NCBI GenBank assembly: GCA_937899995.1
Contig: CALCCK010000061.1
Coordinates: 1-37,674 of the forward strand
From: an uncultured Gammaproteobacteria bacterium
Lineage (GTDB): Bacteria > Pseudomonadota > Gammaproteobacteria > PS1 > Pseudothioglobaceae
DNA: 37,674 bases
Direction: 5' to 3'
A program made the position numbers and the translations under genes. The first letter of the stretch is position 1; each line of letters begins with the position of its first letter. The notes under the pieces are model-generated. The model saw nothing but the letters and a program-made list of their open reading frames with translations. It ran no database searches and was not told the origin of the DNA. This document shows, one piece after another, positions 6,966 to 16,533 of this stretch.

Positions 6966-9203
6966 ATGAGCCAAATTGGCCTTGAGCAGCAAAGCGTAGC
7001 AGAATTTAGTGAACGCGCTTATCTTGATTATTCAATGTACGTCATTCTTGACCGTGCATTGCCTTTTGTCGGTGATGGCCTCAAGCCTGTACAAAGACGC
7101 ATCATCTACGCGATGAGCGAATTAGGTCTTAAATTCACAGCAAAATTCAAAAAATCAGCCCGTACCGTGGGTGATGTTTTAGGTAAGTTCCATCCGCATG
7201 GCGACAGTGCTTGTTACGAAGCCATGGTGCTCATGGCACAGCCTTTTTCTTATCGCTATCCTTTAATTGATGGACAGGGTAACTGGGGTGCACCCGATGA
7301 CCCTAAGTCCTTTGCTGCCATGCGTTATACCGAGTCTAAATTGTCTCGTTACGCTGATTTATTACTAAGTGAAATTAACCAAGGTACAGTCAATTGGGCA
7401 GATAATTTTGATGGGTCTTTGCAAGAGCCTAAAAATCTGCCTGCACAGGTGCCTAATTTATTACTCAACGGCACCTCAGGCATTGCCGTGGGTATGGCGA
7501 CCGATGTACCACCGCATAATTTAACTGAAGTGGTTTCTGCTTGTATTCAATTATTAGACAAGCCTTCGACTGATTTGGATGAAATTATGCAACTCATCCC
7601 AGCGCCAGATTATCCAACGTCTGCCCATATTGTTTCGTCGGAAACAGACTTAAAGCAGATTTATGAAACCGGTCACGGTTCAGTTAAGATGCGTGCTACT
7701 TATAAAAAAGAAGAGAGTGATATTATTATTGAAGCACTGCCTTTCCAAACATCAGGCTCTAAGGTGATCACCCAAATTGCCGCACAGATGCGGGCAAAGA
7801 AACTCCCATTGGTGGATGATATTCGTGATGAGTCAGATCACGAAAACCCAACCAGAATTGTGATTGTGCCACGCTCTAACCGTGTTGATACTGATGCATT
7901 GATGTTGCATTTATTTGCTACGACAGATTTAGAAAAAAATTATCGTGTTAATATGAATGTGATTGGTCTTGATGGCAAGCCTCAAGTCAAACCATTGATA
8001 CCAATGCTGAAAGAATGGCTGACGTATCGTACAAAGGTAGTTACTAATCGTTTAAGTCATCGTTTAGATAAAATTTTGGCACGTTTGCATATTTTAGAAG
8101 GTCTGTTAATTGCCTTTTTAAATATTGACGAAGTGATTGCCATTATTCGTTCTGAAGATAAACCTAAGCCAGTGCTAATGTCACATTTTAAGCTGAGCGA
8201 AATACAAGCGGAGGCAATTTTAGAATTAAAACTTCGTCATTTAGCCAAATTAGAAGAAGTAAAAATTCAGGGCGAGCAAAAAGAATTAGCCGTCGAAAAA
8301 GAAAAATTAGAGCTGTTACTGTCAAGCGATACACGCCTAAAAACTTATATCAAAAAAGAGCTTAAAACCATTGTTAAAGATTTTGGTGATGATCGTCGTT
8401 GTAAAATTGTATCGAATGTTAATTCTGCTCAAGCCTTCAGTGAAGATGATTTAATGCCAGCTGAAAATGTCACCATTGTGATGAGTGACAAAGGCTGGGT
8501 GCGTAGCGCCAAGGGCCATGACATTGACCCAACCACACTGAATTACAAATCGGGTGATGGCTATATGGTGAGTGTTAAGGGTCGTAGCAATAAGAGCGCT
8601 ATCTTTATTGATTCTACGGGTCGATCTTATGCTTTGGCTGCCAATTCTTTACCAAGCGCTAGAGGGCAAGGCGAGCCGTTAACAGGCAGATTAAGTCCAC
8701 CAGCTGAAGCTGAATTTATAGATGTGATTATGGGTGATATGGATCAAACAATCCTACTGTCTTCTGATGCAGGCTATGGTTTTGTTTCTACCATTGGTGA
8801 TTTAATTTCGAAAAAGAAAGCCGGCAAACATGTACTGTCTTTGCCGATGAATTCAAAGGTTATGCCAATAGTGAGTGTGGATGATCTTGAAGCTCAATTT
8901 GTTGCTGTGGTGACTAATCGTGGGCGTTTGTTGGTTTTCCCAATTGCTGAATTACCAATTTTGTCTAAAGGTAAAGGCAATAAGTTGATCCAAATTCCAA
9001 GTAAGGATATCAAGGAAAGACAAGAATTTGTTGTTGGTATTTGTGTTTTATTAGACACGCAAAACCTTAAGGTTTATGCAGGTAAACGCCATCTTACCAT
9101 CAAATTTCAAGACTTGACTAACTATGTGGGTAATCGCGCTCGTCGTGGCAATGTATTACCTAAAGGTTATCAAAACGTTGCCTCTATTGAAGCGGTCGAT
9201 TAA
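6966..9203 (+). CDS. parC: DNA topoisomerase IV subunit A
   Basis: 745 residues (E. coli ParC 752). The N-terminal [20 protein letters not shown] and [12 protein letters not shown] are ParC-like; the catalytic tyrosine is Tyr121 in [11 protein letters not shown]. The quinolone region reads [10 protein letters not shown], keeping the Ser and Glu equivalent to E. coli Ser80 and Glu84. The C-terminal beta-pinwheel is shorter and lacks the GyrA-box QRRGGKG, which separates it from the GyrA paralogue 2.4 kb downstream. With ParE (not in the window) it decatenates chromosomes. The ribosome binding site AGGGGGAG ends one base before the ATG, unusually close, and lies just after a long hairpin; protein alignment still supports this start. 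Confidence 0.97.
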   Translation: MSQIGLEQQSVAEFSERAYLDYSMYVILDRALPFVGDGLKPVQRRIIYAMSELGLKFTAKFKKSARTVGDVLGKFHPHGDSACYEAMVLMAQPFSYRYPLIDGQGNWGAPDDPKSFAAMRYTESKLSRYADLLLSEINQGTVNWADNFDGSLQEPKNLPAQVPNLLLNGTSGIAVGMATDVPPHNLTEVVSACIQLLDKPSTDLDEIMQLIPAPDYPTSAHIVSSETDLKQIYETGHGSVKMRATYKKEESDIIIEALPFQTSGSKVITQIAAQMRAKKLPLVDDIRDESDHENPTRIVIVPRSNRVDTDALMLHLFATTDLEKNYRVNMNVIGLDGKPQVKPLIPMLKEWLTYRTKVVTNRLSHRLDKILARLHILEGLLIAFLNIDEVIAIIRSEDKPKPVLMSHFKLSEIQAEAILELKLRHLAKLEEVKIQGEQKELAVEKEKLELLLSSDTRLKTYIKKELKTIVKDFGDDRRCKIVSNVNSAQAFSEDDLMPAENVTIVMSDKGWVRSAKGHDIDPTTLNYKSGDGYMVSVKGRSNKSAIFIDSTGRSYALAANSLPSARGQGEPLTGRLSPPAEAEFIDVIMGDMDQTILLSSDAGYGFVSTIGDLISKKKAGKHVLSLPMNSKVMPIVSVDDLEAQFVAVVTNRGRLLVFPIAELPILSKGKGNKLIQIPSKDIKERQEFVVGICVLLDTQNLKVYAGKRHLTIKFQDLTNYVGNRARRGNVLPKGYQNVASIEAVD

Positions 9204-9256
9204 GATTTACCCCAACCACCTAATAATTGAGGGTGTAATTAATCGTGATAAATCGG

Positions 9257-9262
9257 TATAAT
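9257..9262 (+). promoter_or_regulatory. TATAAT -10 element upstream of queD
   Basis: A perfect TATAAT 28 bases before the queD ATG. The matching -35 position (9234-9239, TGTAAT, 17-base spacing) is poor, so strength or activator dependence is unclear. Confidence 0.45.
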
Positions 9263-9290
9263 GATTGGTTTTTAACGATTTTTCCGAATT

Positions 9291-9665
9291 ATGTTCGTCC
9301 TAAAAATTGTCACTGATTTTGCTTCTGCGCATTCGCTGAGAGATTATCCAGGTAATTGTTCACGTCTACACGGTCATAATTGGCAAGTTGAGGTATCAGT
9401 TGAATCCGAAGTGCTTAATGCTTTAGGTATTGCAATCGATTTTCGTGAAATTAAAAAACAAACTAAGGCCGTTGTTAAGCGACTAGATCATCAATATTTA
9501 AATGAAATCCCTCCATTTGATGAGCTTAATCCGACGGCTGAAAATATCGCCAAATATTTTTATGACGAAGTGGCGAAACTTATTAACAATCCAGATGTTC
9601 GCGTATGCGAAGTTATTATCTGGGAAACCCTTAGAGCATCAGTTGCTTATTCGGAGAATAAATGA
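9291..9665 (+). CDS. queD: 6-carboxy-5,6,7,8-tetrahydropterin synthase QueD
   Basis: 124 residues of the PTPS/QueD family. Zinc ligands His14 (FASAH), His27 and His29 (LHGHNW) and the catalytic Cys23 (NCSRLHGH) are in place, with LDHQYLN and the C-terminal glutamate in IIWETLRAS. QueD converts 7,8-dihydroneopterin triphosphate to the carboxypterin precursor of queuosine and other 7-deazaguanines. The substrate is the product of FolE2, encoded by the next gene, whose ATG overlaps the queD stop by four bases (ATGA). No queC, queE or queF lies in the window. Start chosen at the only ATG, shortly after a TATAAT element. Confidence 0.94.
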   Translation: MFVLKIVTDFASAHSLRDYPGNCSRLHGHNWQVEVSVESEVLNALGIAIDFREIKKQTKAVVKRLDHQYLNEIPPFDELNPTAENIAKYFYDEVAKLINNPDVRVCEVIIWETLRASVAYSENK

Positions 9666-10456
9666 TGAAATCATACGATTTACCTGATACACAAAACAAC
9701 GAAGACACGCGTCAAATCGTGATTGATAAAGTGGGTATTAAAGATATCTCACACCCAATTACATACGTTGATCGAAATGGAAAGCACATGCCAACTATTG
9801 GTAATTTCACCATGACAGTAACACTGCCAGAGCACGTTAAAGGCACACACATGTCACGCTTTATTGAAATTTTGAATGATGGCCCATGTGAGTTTAACAG
9901 CGGTAATTTTGATAAAATTCTTAAGAAGGTTCGTGAAAAGTTAGAATCTGACACAACACACATCACTCTAGATTTTCCATTTTTCAGAAAGAAAGTTGCT
10001 CCCTCTTCAGGTGTGGAATCCATGATGGATTATCAGGTAACTTTGTATGGTGTATTAGATAAAGGCGAATCAGAGGTAATGATGAAAGTCGTAGTACCAG
10101 TGACCAGTTTATGCCCTTGTTCGAAGAGTATTTCTAAATATGGCGCACATAATCAGCGTTCGCACATTACTATCAAGGCTAAAGCTGCTAAAGGTCAAAC
10201 ACTTTATATTGAAGATCTAATTGATTTGGCTGAGCGCAAGGCTTCGTGTGAGTTGTACGCTATTTTAAAACGTGAAGATGAAAAGATTGTGACCGAAAGG
10301 GCGTATGACAACCCTGCCTTTGTTGAAGATTTAGTACGAGATATTGCTGTTGAACTCAATAACGATGAAAAAATTAGTTACTACTGCCTTGAGTCAGAAA
10401 ATTTTGAATCGATTCACAATCATTCAGCTTACGCATTAATTGAAAAACAGAAATAA
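9662..10456 (+). CDS. folE2: GTP cyclohydrolase IB (FolE2)
   Basis: 264 residues of the FolE2/COG1469 family, the metal-flexible alternative to FolE. SCPC-like motif VTSLCPCSKSISKYGAHNQRSH (cut here from residues 148-169) holds the metal-binding/catalytic cysteine, probably Cys151, and the conserved histidines; the N-terminal ISHPITYVDRNG is also typical. It opens GTP to 7,8-dihydroneopterin triphosphate, the first step for folate and for queuosine. Overlap of four bases with queD implies translational coupling. Two in-frame ATG codons stand side by side (9662, 9665); either could be used. Use of the IB form is often linked to zinc limitation, but no Zur-like site was recognised. Confidence 0.93.
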   Translation: MMKSYDLPDTQNNEDTRQIVIDKVGIKDISHPITYVDRNGKHMPTIGNFTMTVTLPEHVKGTHMSRFIEILNDGPCEFNSGNFDKILKKVREKLESDTTHITLDFPFFRKKVAPSSGVESMMDYQVTLYGVLDKGESEVMMKVVVPVTSLCPCSKSISKYGAHNQRSHITIKAKAAKGQTLYIEDLIDLAERKASCELYAILKREDEKIVTERAYDNPAFVEDLVRDIAVELNNDEKISYYCLESENFESIHNHSAYALIEKQK

Positions 10457-10459
10457 ACC

Positions 10460-11515
10460 TTGAAACATAATACTGATAATTTAAGAATTACCTCAAGCGC
10501 ACCGATGGTAGCACCCCACGAATTAATGGAGAAATATCCATTAAGCGAGAACGGCTCAGCGCACATCTTTTATACAAGAAAAGCTATTAAAGATATTTTA
10601 GAAGGCCGAGATAAGCGCTTAATGGTGATTGTAGGCCCTTGCTCTATCCATGATTCTAAGTCTGCACGTGAATATGCAGAAAAACTTTTAGTACTAAAAA
10701 AACAATTAAGCGATAATTTGCTTATTGTGATGCGTGTCTACTTTGAAAAGCCACGTACTACGATTGGTTGGAAGGGGTTTATTAATGATCCAGATTTGGA
10801 CGAAAGCTTTAACATTGATAAAGGCCTTAAAATTGCACGTCACTTGCTTACAGATTTGGCAGAGATGGGTGTCCCTGTTGCCGTTGAGTATCTTGATTTG
10901 ATTACGCCACAATATATTTCAGATTTAATTTCGTGGGGTGCAATTGGCGCACGTACGACTGAGAGTCAGTCTCATCGTGAGTTGGCCTCAGCCTTGTCTT
11001 GCCCTGTTGGCTTTAAAAATGGCACTACAGGCTCGCTTAGCGTAGCCATTGATGCGATTAAATCAGCTAACAATCCACATCATTTACTCTCAGTCAATAA
11101 AGAGGGTGGTGTGAGTCATTACACCTCGTCAGGCAATGAAACAGCACACATTATTCTGCGTGGTGGTGCTGACGGCCCTAATTATTCAAAAGCACACATT
11201 GATAAAACGATTTCTCAATTAAGAGCAGAGAATTTATTGGATAAGATTATGGTTGATTTTTCGCATGCCAATAGTCAAAAACAATTCAAAAACCAGCTAC
11301 TGGTTGGTGAGGATATCGCTGGCCAAATTAGCGCTGGATCGCAAGAGATTTTTGGGGTGATGATTGAGTCGCACATTAATGAGGGGAACCAAGCTGTTGG
11401 CCCTTTAAAATCACTTAAATATGGGGTTAGTATTACCGACAGTTGTATTGGCTGGGCTGATACTGAAAACTTGCTAAAAACACTGGCACAAGCCGTGCAA
11501 AAAAGAAACGCATAA
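10460..11515 (+). CDS. aroG: 3-deoxy-7-phosphoheptulonate (DAHP) synthase, class I
   Basis: 351 residues, AroF/G/H type. Visible motifs are VIVGPCSIHD..SAREYA, VMRVYFEKPRTTIGWKG (phosphoenolpyruvate site), GARTTESQSHRELAS, and VDFSHANS near the C-terminus. It condenses phosphoenolpyruvate and erythrose 4-phosphate to open the shikimate pathway. The N-terminal extension (LRITSSAPMVAPHELMEKYPL) is the part that usually binds a feedback amino acid, so it is probably allosterically regulated, but which of Phe, Tyr or Trp cannot be read with confidence; the aroG symbol means the family, not the isoenzyme. The start is a TTG, 3 bases after the folE2 stop, and the N-terminus aligns well from it. Confidence 0.9.
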   Translation: MKHNTDNLRITSSAPMVAPHELMEKYPLSENGSAHIFYTRKAIKDILEGRDKRLMVIVGPCSIHDSKSAREYAEKLLVLKKQLSDNLLIVMRVYFEKPRTTIGWKGFINDPDLDESFNIDKGLKIARHLLTDLAEMGVPVAVEYLDLITPQYISDLISWGAIGARTTESQSHRELASALSCPVGFKNGTTGSLSVAIDAIKSANNPHHLLSVNKEGGVSHYTSSGNETAHIILRGGADGPNYSKAHIDKTISQLRAENLLDKIMVDFSHANSQKQFKNQLLVGEDIAGQISAGSQEIFGVMIESHINEGNQAVGPLKSLKYGVSITDSCIGWADTENLLKTLAQAVQKRNA

Positions 11516-11526
11516 ATAATTGATTT

Positions 11527-11554
11527 TTAATTAATTTTTTTAATTAATTTTTTT
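11527..11554 (+). terminator. All-A/T hairpin with T tract after DAHP synthase
   Basis: TTAATTAA (11527-11534) is repeated at 11540-11547 and, being self-complementary, can pair across a T-rich loop; seven T follow. The stem has no G or C, so it would be weak. Confidence 0.35.
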
Positions 11555-11586
11555 CTAAAAAACCCTGCTTTATTTCCATATCTTTG

Positions 11587-11615
11587 TTGTCTAAAAATAC
11601 CAGTTAGGGTACAAT
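11587..11615 (+). promoter_or_regulatory. Candidate sigma70 promoter for gyrA
   Basis: TTGTCT (11587-11592), 17-base spacer, TACAAT (11610-11615). The start would be about 11622, 23 bases before the gyrA ATG. Spacing and -10 are good. Confidence 0.55.
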
Positions 11616-11644
11616 AAAAGTTAATTTAATTAAGCCTTTTTTGT

Positions 11645-14233
11645 ATGTCTGAAAACACCGATAATCCAGAAAGTTTCGAGCCTAATTTCCCGATAGTTAC
11701 CATTGAAGATGAGATGCGAGATTCCTATTTGGAATACGCAATGAGTGTCATCGTCGGTCGTGCTTTGCCCGATGTTCGAGACGGCCTCAAGCCGGTGCAT
11801 CGTCGAGTGCTTTACGCAATGGAAGTATTGGGCAATGACTATAACAAATCTTACAAAAAATCAGCCCGTATTGTCGGCGACGTGATTGGTAAATATCACC
11901 CGCATGGTGACACAGCCGTATATGACACCATTGTACGTATGGCTCAGCCATTCTCAATGCGTAACATCCTAATCGATGGCCAGGGTAACTTCGGCTCGGT
12001 TGATGGTGATTCGGCAGCAGCGATGCGTTATACGGAAATCCGTATGGCCAAGCTTTCGCACGAATTATTACGCGATCTTGAAAAAGACACGGTTGATTTT
12101 AATGAAAACTACGATGGCTCTGAGTCTGAGCCATCGGTACTTCCAACCCGTGTGCCAAACTTATTAGCCAATGGTTCATCTGGTATTGCCGTTGGTATGG
12201 CGACTAACATCCCACCACATAATCTAGGCGAAGTGATTGAAGCTTGCCTTAGAACCATTGACAATGAAAACATCACCGTTGATGAGTTATTAGAAATTAT
12301 GCCGGGACCTGATTTTCCAACAGCCGGTATTATTAATGGCTCGGCCGGAATTCGTCAAGCTTACGAAACGGGCAAGGGTAAGATCTACCTGCGTTCAGTT
12401 TCTCATGTTGAGGGTGAAGACAAGCAAAGCATTGTGGTTACAGAATTACCTTATCAAGTCAATAAAGCCAAACTTATTGGTAAGATCGCAGAGCTTGTTA
12501 AAGACAAGCGTATTGATGGCGTTACTGGCCTTCGAGATGAATCTGACAAAGATGGTATGCGTATGGTGATTGAGCTTCGTCGTGGCGAAGTACCAGAAGT
12601 CATGCTCAATAATCTTTACAAGTTGACCGAAATGCAAACTGTATTTGGTATCAATATGGTGGCGATTGACAAAGGCATGCCTAAATTAATGACACTCAAA
12701 GGCATACTAGATGCGTTTATTGCGCATCGTCGCGATGTGGTGTCCCGTCGTTCTATCTTTGATCTAAACAAAGCTAGAAACCGCGCTCACTTGTTAGAAG
12801 GCTTATCAGTTGCATTACATAACATTGATGAAATCATTGAGTTGATTAAGGCTGCAGCCAATCCTGCCGAAGCAAAAGCCAGCTTAGCTGCTGAAACATG
12901 GCAAGGTTCTGTAATTAAAGAACTTATTGGTGATCGTGATATGGCAATGTTCAAGCCAGAAGATTTACCAGCAGAGCTTGGCTTACAAGCCAGTGGTGAT
13001 TACCAATTGTCACAAAAACAAGCGCAAGCAATTCTTGACCTTAAGCTTCATCGCTTAACTGGTTTAGAAAAGGATAAGATTTTTGATGAATTTAATGAAT
13101 TGTTAGAACGCATCAAGTACCTATTAGACATCCTACAAAATCCTGACAGACTAATGCAAGTGATTCGTGACGAGCTAATTGAGATTCGTGATAATTTTGC
13201 AAATGATCGCATGACTGAGATTCTTGAACATAAGATTGATTTAACGCTTGAAGACTTAATCATTCAAGAAGAACGTGTAGTGACCTTGTCTCATGGCGGT
13301 TACGTTAAGGCGCAATCGCTCAGCGATTATCAAGCACAGCGTCGTGGCGGTAAAGGTAAGGTAGCAACGAAGATGAAAGACGAAGACTTTGTTGATCAAT
13401 TATTTGTGGCTAATTCCCACGATACGGTATTGTGTTTCTCATCTACTGGCAAGGTGCATTGGCTCAAAGTTTATGAGTTGCCAATGGCATCACGTACAGC
13501 GCGTGGCAAGCCAATTATTAATTTATTACCATTAGAAAAAGAGGAAGTAATTAATGCGATTCTTCCGGTTTCCGAGTTTAATGATGAGCAGTTTGTATTT
13601 ATGGTGACTAGCAGTGGTACTTGTAAGAAGACTTCACTGACTAATTTCGCCCGCCCAAGAAAAGGTGGCATCATTGCTATTGAACTTAGAGATGGTGACA
13701 AACTGGTTGGTGTAAAAATCACCTCAGGTGAGCACGACATTATGTTGTTCTCAGCCAATGGTAAGTCGATTAGATTTAAAGAGTCAGACGTGCGCGCCGT
13801 AGGCCGTACTGCTATCGGTGTACGCGGTATCAAGCTCACTGATGACGAAGTAGTATCATTGATTGTTGCAGAACAAGACAGCCCAATTCTAACTGCCACT
13901 GAAAAAGGCTATGGTAAGCGTACTGCACTCAATGAGTATCGCGCTCAAGCACGTGGCGGTTCGGGTGTTATCTCTATTAAGACTTCAGATCGTAATGGTA
14001 AAGTCGTGGGTGCTATTCAAGTCACTGATGAAGATGAAATGATGCTGATATCTAACAAGGGCACTTTGGTTCGTGTAAGAGCTATTGATGTCTCCATCAT
14101 TGGTCGTAACACGCAAGGTGTAACCTTGATTAACATTGCCAAAGGTGAGAAGTTAGTATCAGTTGCTAAGATTGCTGAAACCGAAGAGAAAGACGCAGAC
14201 GCAGAAGGCGAAGAGCAAGCTACTGAAGAATAG
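11645..14233 (+). CDS. gyrA: DNA gyrase subunit A
   Basis: 862 residues (E. coli 875). The catalytic tyrosine is Tyr129 in [11 protein letters not shown], and the GyrA-box [10 protein letters not shown] in the C-terminal wrapping domain identifies gyrase rather than topoisomerase IV. Six-bladed pinwheel repeats (for example [35 protein letters not shown]) follow, then an acidic tail. In the quinolone region [10 protein letters not shown] the residue matching E. coli Ser83 is Thr90, a natural variant in several gammaproteobacteria, and Asp94 matches Asp87. With GyrB, not in the window, it introduces negative supercoils. It has its own promoter and a strong terminator. Confidence 0.98.
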   Translation: MSENTDNPESFEPNFPIVTIEDEMRDSYLEYAMSVIVGRALPDVRDGLKPVHRRVLYAMEVLGNDYNKSYKKSARIVGDVIGKYHPHGDTAVYDTIVRMAQPFSMRNILIDGQGNFGSVDGDSAAAMRYTEIRMAKLSHELLRDLEKDTVDFNENYDGSESEPSVLPTRVPNLLANGSSGIAVGMATNIPPHNLGEVIEACLRTIDNENITVDELLEIMPGPDFPTAGIINGSAGIRQAYETGKGKIYLRSVSHVEGEDKQSIVVTELPYQVNKAKLIGKIAELVKDKRIDGVTGLRDESDKDGMRMVIELRRGEVPEVMLNNLYKLTEMQTVFGINMVAIDKGMPKLMTLKGILDAFIAHRRDVVSRRSIFDLNKARNRAHLLEGLSVALHNIDEIIELIKAAANPAEAKASLAAETWQGSVIKELIGDRDMAMFKPEDLPAELGLQASGDYQLSQKQAQAILDLKLHRLTGLEKDKIFDEFNELLERIKYLLDILQNPDRLMQVIRDELIEIRDNFANDRMTEILEHKIDLTLEDLIIQEERVVTLSHGGYVKAQSLSDYQAQRRGGKGKVATKMKDEDFVDQLFVANSHDTVLCFSSTGKVHWLKVYELPMASRTARGKPIINLLPLEKEEVINAILPVSEFNDEQFVFMVTSSGTCKKTSLTNFARPRKGGIIAIELRDGDKLVGVKITSGEHDIMLFSANGKSIRFKESDVRAVGRTAIGVRGIKLTDDEVVSLIVAEQDSPILTATEKGYGKRTALNEYRAQARGGSGVISIKTSDRNGKVVGAIQVTDEDEMMLISNKGTLVRVRAIDVSIIGRNTQGVTLINIAKGEKLVSVAKIAETEEKDADAEGEEQATEE

Positions 14234-14262
14234 CTTTAATAGACTTTAGTTATTAACAAAAC

Positions 14263-14302
14263 AAAAGACCTTGAAGTTAATTATTACTTCAAGGTCTTTT
14301 TT
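14263..14302 (+). terminator. Strong intrinsic terminator after gyrA
   Basis: A perfect 15-bp stem, AAAAGACCTTGAAGT (14263-14277) with ACTTCAAGGTCTTTT (14286-14300), loop of 8, followed by T. The leading A run means it could also work on the minus strand. Confidence 0.92.
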
Positions 14303-14320
14303 ATTACAATAAGTAAATAA

Positions 14321-14326
14321 TATAAT
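14321..14326 (+). promoter_or_regulatory. TATAAT -10 element for the His/Met-rich exported protein
   Basis: Perfect TATAAT 18 bases before the ATG at 14345. The -35 position falls in the T tract of the gyrA terminator and has no good match. It would give a leader of about 12 bases beginning close to the AGGAG. Confidence 0.35.
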
Positions 14327-14344
14327 TGATTAGTAGGAGTGAGT

Positions 14345-14944
14345 ATGCATTTGATAAAAATAAGTTTGAGTATTGTTGCTATGATCATAGCAATGCCTAT
14401 GGCCAGTGCACACATGCATCATGCCAATATGAACCACGCGGCAATGATGGGCAACAATACAGCAGCTACTCCAGTAATATTAACAGAATCAGGCACTGAC
14501 CCATTCGCAACCCTGCAAGAGGTGATTACTGCGATGGAAGCTAACCCTGGCACCAATTGGGAAAAAGTCAACATTGAGGCGTTACGATTGCACTTAGTTG
14601 AAATGCAAGATATGACGATCAATGTCGATGTTAAACAACAGCATATCGATAATGGTTTTCAGGCCGTAGTTACGCCGACAACCAATAGAGCGGTAAAGTC
14701 ACTCACTAGAGTACTATCAGGGCACCCAATGCAAATGAAAGCAGAAACGGGCTGGGACATGCAAGTACAAAATAATAACGGTGTATTTACCCTAACTGTA
14801 ACTACCAAAAAAGCACACGATATTGCTAAAATCAGAGGCTTAGGTTATATTGGTGTTATGGCCTACGGCAACCATCATCAGCCCCATCACCAGGCACTGG
14901 CATCAGGTGAGAATCCTCACTCTGAGCATAATATGAAATACTAA
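14345..14944 (+). CDS. Exported His/Met-rich protein of unknown function
   Basis: 199 residues. An N-terminal signal peptide (MHLIKISLSIVAMIIAMPMASA) precedes a mature start HMHHANMNHAAMM, rich in His and Met, and the C-terminus has a second such cluster (GNHHQPHHQA, HSEHNMKY). The centre (NWEKVNIEALRLHLVEMQDM ... TPTTNRAVKSLTRVLSGH) is unfamiliar to me as a named domain. His/Met clusters at both ends of a periplasmic protein suggest copper or other soft-metal binding; this is inference. The listed start, GTG 14339, lies in the AGGAG (14335-14339); ATG 14345 with 5-base spacing is better. Terminators flank it on both sides, so it is a single-gene unit. Confidence 0.75.
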   Translation: MHLIKISLSIVAMIIAMPMASAHMHHANMNHAAMMGNNTAATPVILTESGTDPFATLQEVITAMEANPGTNWEKVNIEALRLHLVEMQDMTINVDVKQQHIDNGFQAVVTPTTNRAVKSLTRVLSGHPMQMKAETGWDMQVQNNNGVFTLTVTTKKAHDIAKIRGLGYIGVMAYGNHHQPHHQALASGENPHSEHNMKY

Positions 14945-14971
14945 TCAGAGTACTATAAATAGAAGAGCGAA

Positions 14972-14996
14972 GGGTGTTAGTAACACCCTTTTTTTT
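14972..14996 (+). terminator. Intrinsic terminator after the His/Met-rich protein gene
   Basis: GGGTGTT (14972-14978) and AACACCC (14982-14988) form a short stem with a 3-base loop, followed by eight T. Confidence 0.85.
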
Positions 14997-15064
14997 ACGT
15001 CATATAATTAAATTAAGAGTATAGTAAAAACCAATTCATTCATTTTTCTATCTAGGGGATGTTT

Positions 15065-15787
15065 ATGAAAAAGCTACTAACCATACTACTAACTATATTA
15101 TTTATCTCCATAAGTACGTTTGTAAATTCAAATGAGCCTATATATTATGAGGTTTTATATCCAGAAAGTGAGGAACCAGCTCCAGCTATTATAGTACTGT
15201 ATACTAGTGGTGGTCTTGAAAAAGGAACACAAAGAAAAGCTGAAGACTATGTAGATGAAGGTTTTGTTGTATATATGCCAGATTTTTTTGAAAGACACGA
15301 TATAGATAAAAGTAATAGATTTGAAACTTGGACGACTTATAGAGAGCCAATTGAAAAAGAGTTAAGTCAAATTGTTGAGATAATGAAGCAAGATAAACGA
15401 ATCAATCCAAATAACATCTTTGCACTGGGTCACTCGAATGGTGGTTATTGGGCTACGTACCTTGCAGCAACTAATCAAGTAAATGCTGGTGCTTCACACT
15501 ATGGCGTATGGCAATGGTATGGGAGTCATAATGGTTATCCTGCTAATTATTTTAATGACAATAGTAATCCCGTGCTGGCACTACACGGAGAGAATGATAA
15601 AGTGCAAAAATACTACCGTGTTGAAACTGAATGGAATATGGCTAGAAATAAAGGTGCAAATCTAACAACACATACTTATTCTGCAGGACATAAATGGGAT
15701 TGTGGAAATTGTGGCAGACGAGACGATTCAGTTACTAATGATGCTTTTTGGAAAACAATTAATTTTTTTAATGAGCATAAAAAATAG
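15065..15787 (+). CDS. Exported dienelactone hydrolase-like alpha/beta hydrolase
   Basis: 240 residues. A signal peptide (MKKLLTILLTILFISIST) is followed by an alpha/beta hydrolase core. The proposed triad is Ser124 in LGHSNGGYW, Asp178 in LALHGENDKV and His209 in YSAGHKWDC, in the order and spacing of dienelactone hydrolase-family enzymes. CGNCG right after the histidine could form a disulfide in the periplasm. The substrate is unknown. The listed start, ATG 15059, directly abuts the AGGGG ribosome binding site; ATG 15065 has normal spacing. The coding sequence is more AT-rich than its neighbours, which fits recent acquisition. Its signal-peptide DNA nearly repeats that of the TPR gene downstream. 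Confidence 0.8.
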   Translation: MKKLLTILLTILFISISTFVNSNEPIYYEVLYPESEEPAPAIIVLYTSGGLEKGTQRKAEDYVDEGFVVYMPDFFERHDIDKSNRFETWTTYREPIEKELSQIVEIMKQDKRINPNNIFALGHSNGGYWATYLAATNQVNAGASHYGVWQWYGSHNGYPANYFNDNSNPVLALHGENDKVQKYYRVETEWNMARNKGANLTTHTYSAGHKWDCGNCGRRDDSVTNDAFWKTINFFNEHKK

Positions 15788-15901
15788 TTAAATCTCACAC
15801 GGACTTAAACCCCAGAGGGGCAAATATTGGCGCTGATGTATTAGTAAACCCTCCCTTTCAAATCAAACACAATTTCAAATTAATCATCTAGTGATTTATT
15901 T

Positions 15902-15918
15902 AGGTCTACAATTGACCT
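15902..15918 (+). promoter_or_regulatory. Small inverted repeat abutting the TPR gene start
   Basis: AGGTC (15902-15906) and GACCT (15914-15918) can pair directly before the ATG at 15919. The only Shine-Dalgarno-like bases (AGG) lie in the upstream arm, 14 bases from the start. It might limit translation, but the repeat is short. The rest of the 131-base gap holds only a weak CCCC-aga-GGGG hairpin. Confidence 0.3.
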
Positions 15919-16533
15919 ATGAAAAAACTACTAACCTTACTACTAACTCTATTCCTATTCAGCTCAGTCTATGCAACTGAGAAGTCAGTTCAAACACAAC
16001 AACAAAAGGTAAATATTTACCAGCAGTGGCAAACTCTACACCAGCAGGTGGTGGTGCTTTACAAGCAAGGTGGATATGTTGAAGCGCTTGCACAAGCGTT
16101 TAAATCACTACAATTTGCACGAAGTAATATCGGAGAAAAACATCCAAATACAGCCAGTAGTCTCAATACTTTGGCTTTTATTTATCACACACTTGGCGAT
16201 TACCAAAAGGCATTACCTTTGTATAGAAGTGCACTCCGTATCCGCATCGATACACTGGGAGAAAACCATCTTGATGTGGCGAGGACGCAGACTAATTTAG
16301 CCTTATTAACCAATCACCTTGGTCGATTTGACGAGGCTGAGTTGTTATATAAAGGCGCATTAACTTCAGTAGAGCAGAACCTTGGATTATTTCATGCGGA
16401 TGCAGCTATTATTCTTGAGAATTTATCGTTATTATATAAAGACACTAATCGCGAGCTATTGTCTAAGCAGTTACATCAACGTGTATTAGAGATCCGAGCC
16501 ATGCAGGAAAAAAATAAAAAGGAGAAATTATGA
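15919..16533 (+). CDS. Exported tetratricopeptide (kinesin light chain-type) repeat protein
   Basis: 204 residues: signal peptide (MKKLLTLLLTLFLFSSVYA), a short helical linker rich in Gln, then three to four 42-residue TPRs of the kinesin-light-chain pattern (GEKHPNTASSLNTLAFIYHT, GENHLDVARTQTNLALL, and a diverged third). This spacing is typical of Sel1-unrelated TPR_10/TPR_12 units that form protein-binding superhelices. The partner is unknown. The signal-peptide DNA is almost identical to that of the hydrolase gene 0.85 kb upstream. A four-base overlap (ATGA) couples it to the small membrane protein that follows. Confidence 0.8.
   Translation: MKKLLTLLLTLFLFSSVYATEKSVQTQQQKVNIYQQWQTLHQQVVVLYKQGGYVEALAQAFKSLQFARSNIGEKHPNTASSLNTLAFIYHTLGDYQKALPLYRSALRIRIDTLGENHLDVARTQTNLALLTNHLGRFDEAELLYKGALTSVEQNLGLFHADAAIILENLSLLYKDTNRELLSKQLHQRVLEIRAMQEKNKKEKL

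Noticed and set aside
13471-13899. 142-residue minus-strand ORF inside gyrA
   Set aside because: Low-complexity Ser-rich shadow frame opposite conserved gyrA pinwheel coding sequence.
14339-14344. GTG start for the His/Met-rich protein
   Set aside because: The GTG lies in the AGGAG itself; ATG 14345 has proper spacing and starts the signal peptide.
15059-15064. Upstream ATG of the dienelactone hydrolase-like gene
   Set aside because: It directly abuts AGGGG with no spacer; ATG 15065 has six-base spacing.
15810-15820. CCCC-AGA-GGGG hairpin as a terminator of the hydrolase gene
   Set aside because: Only four pairs and no T tract; too weak to call.
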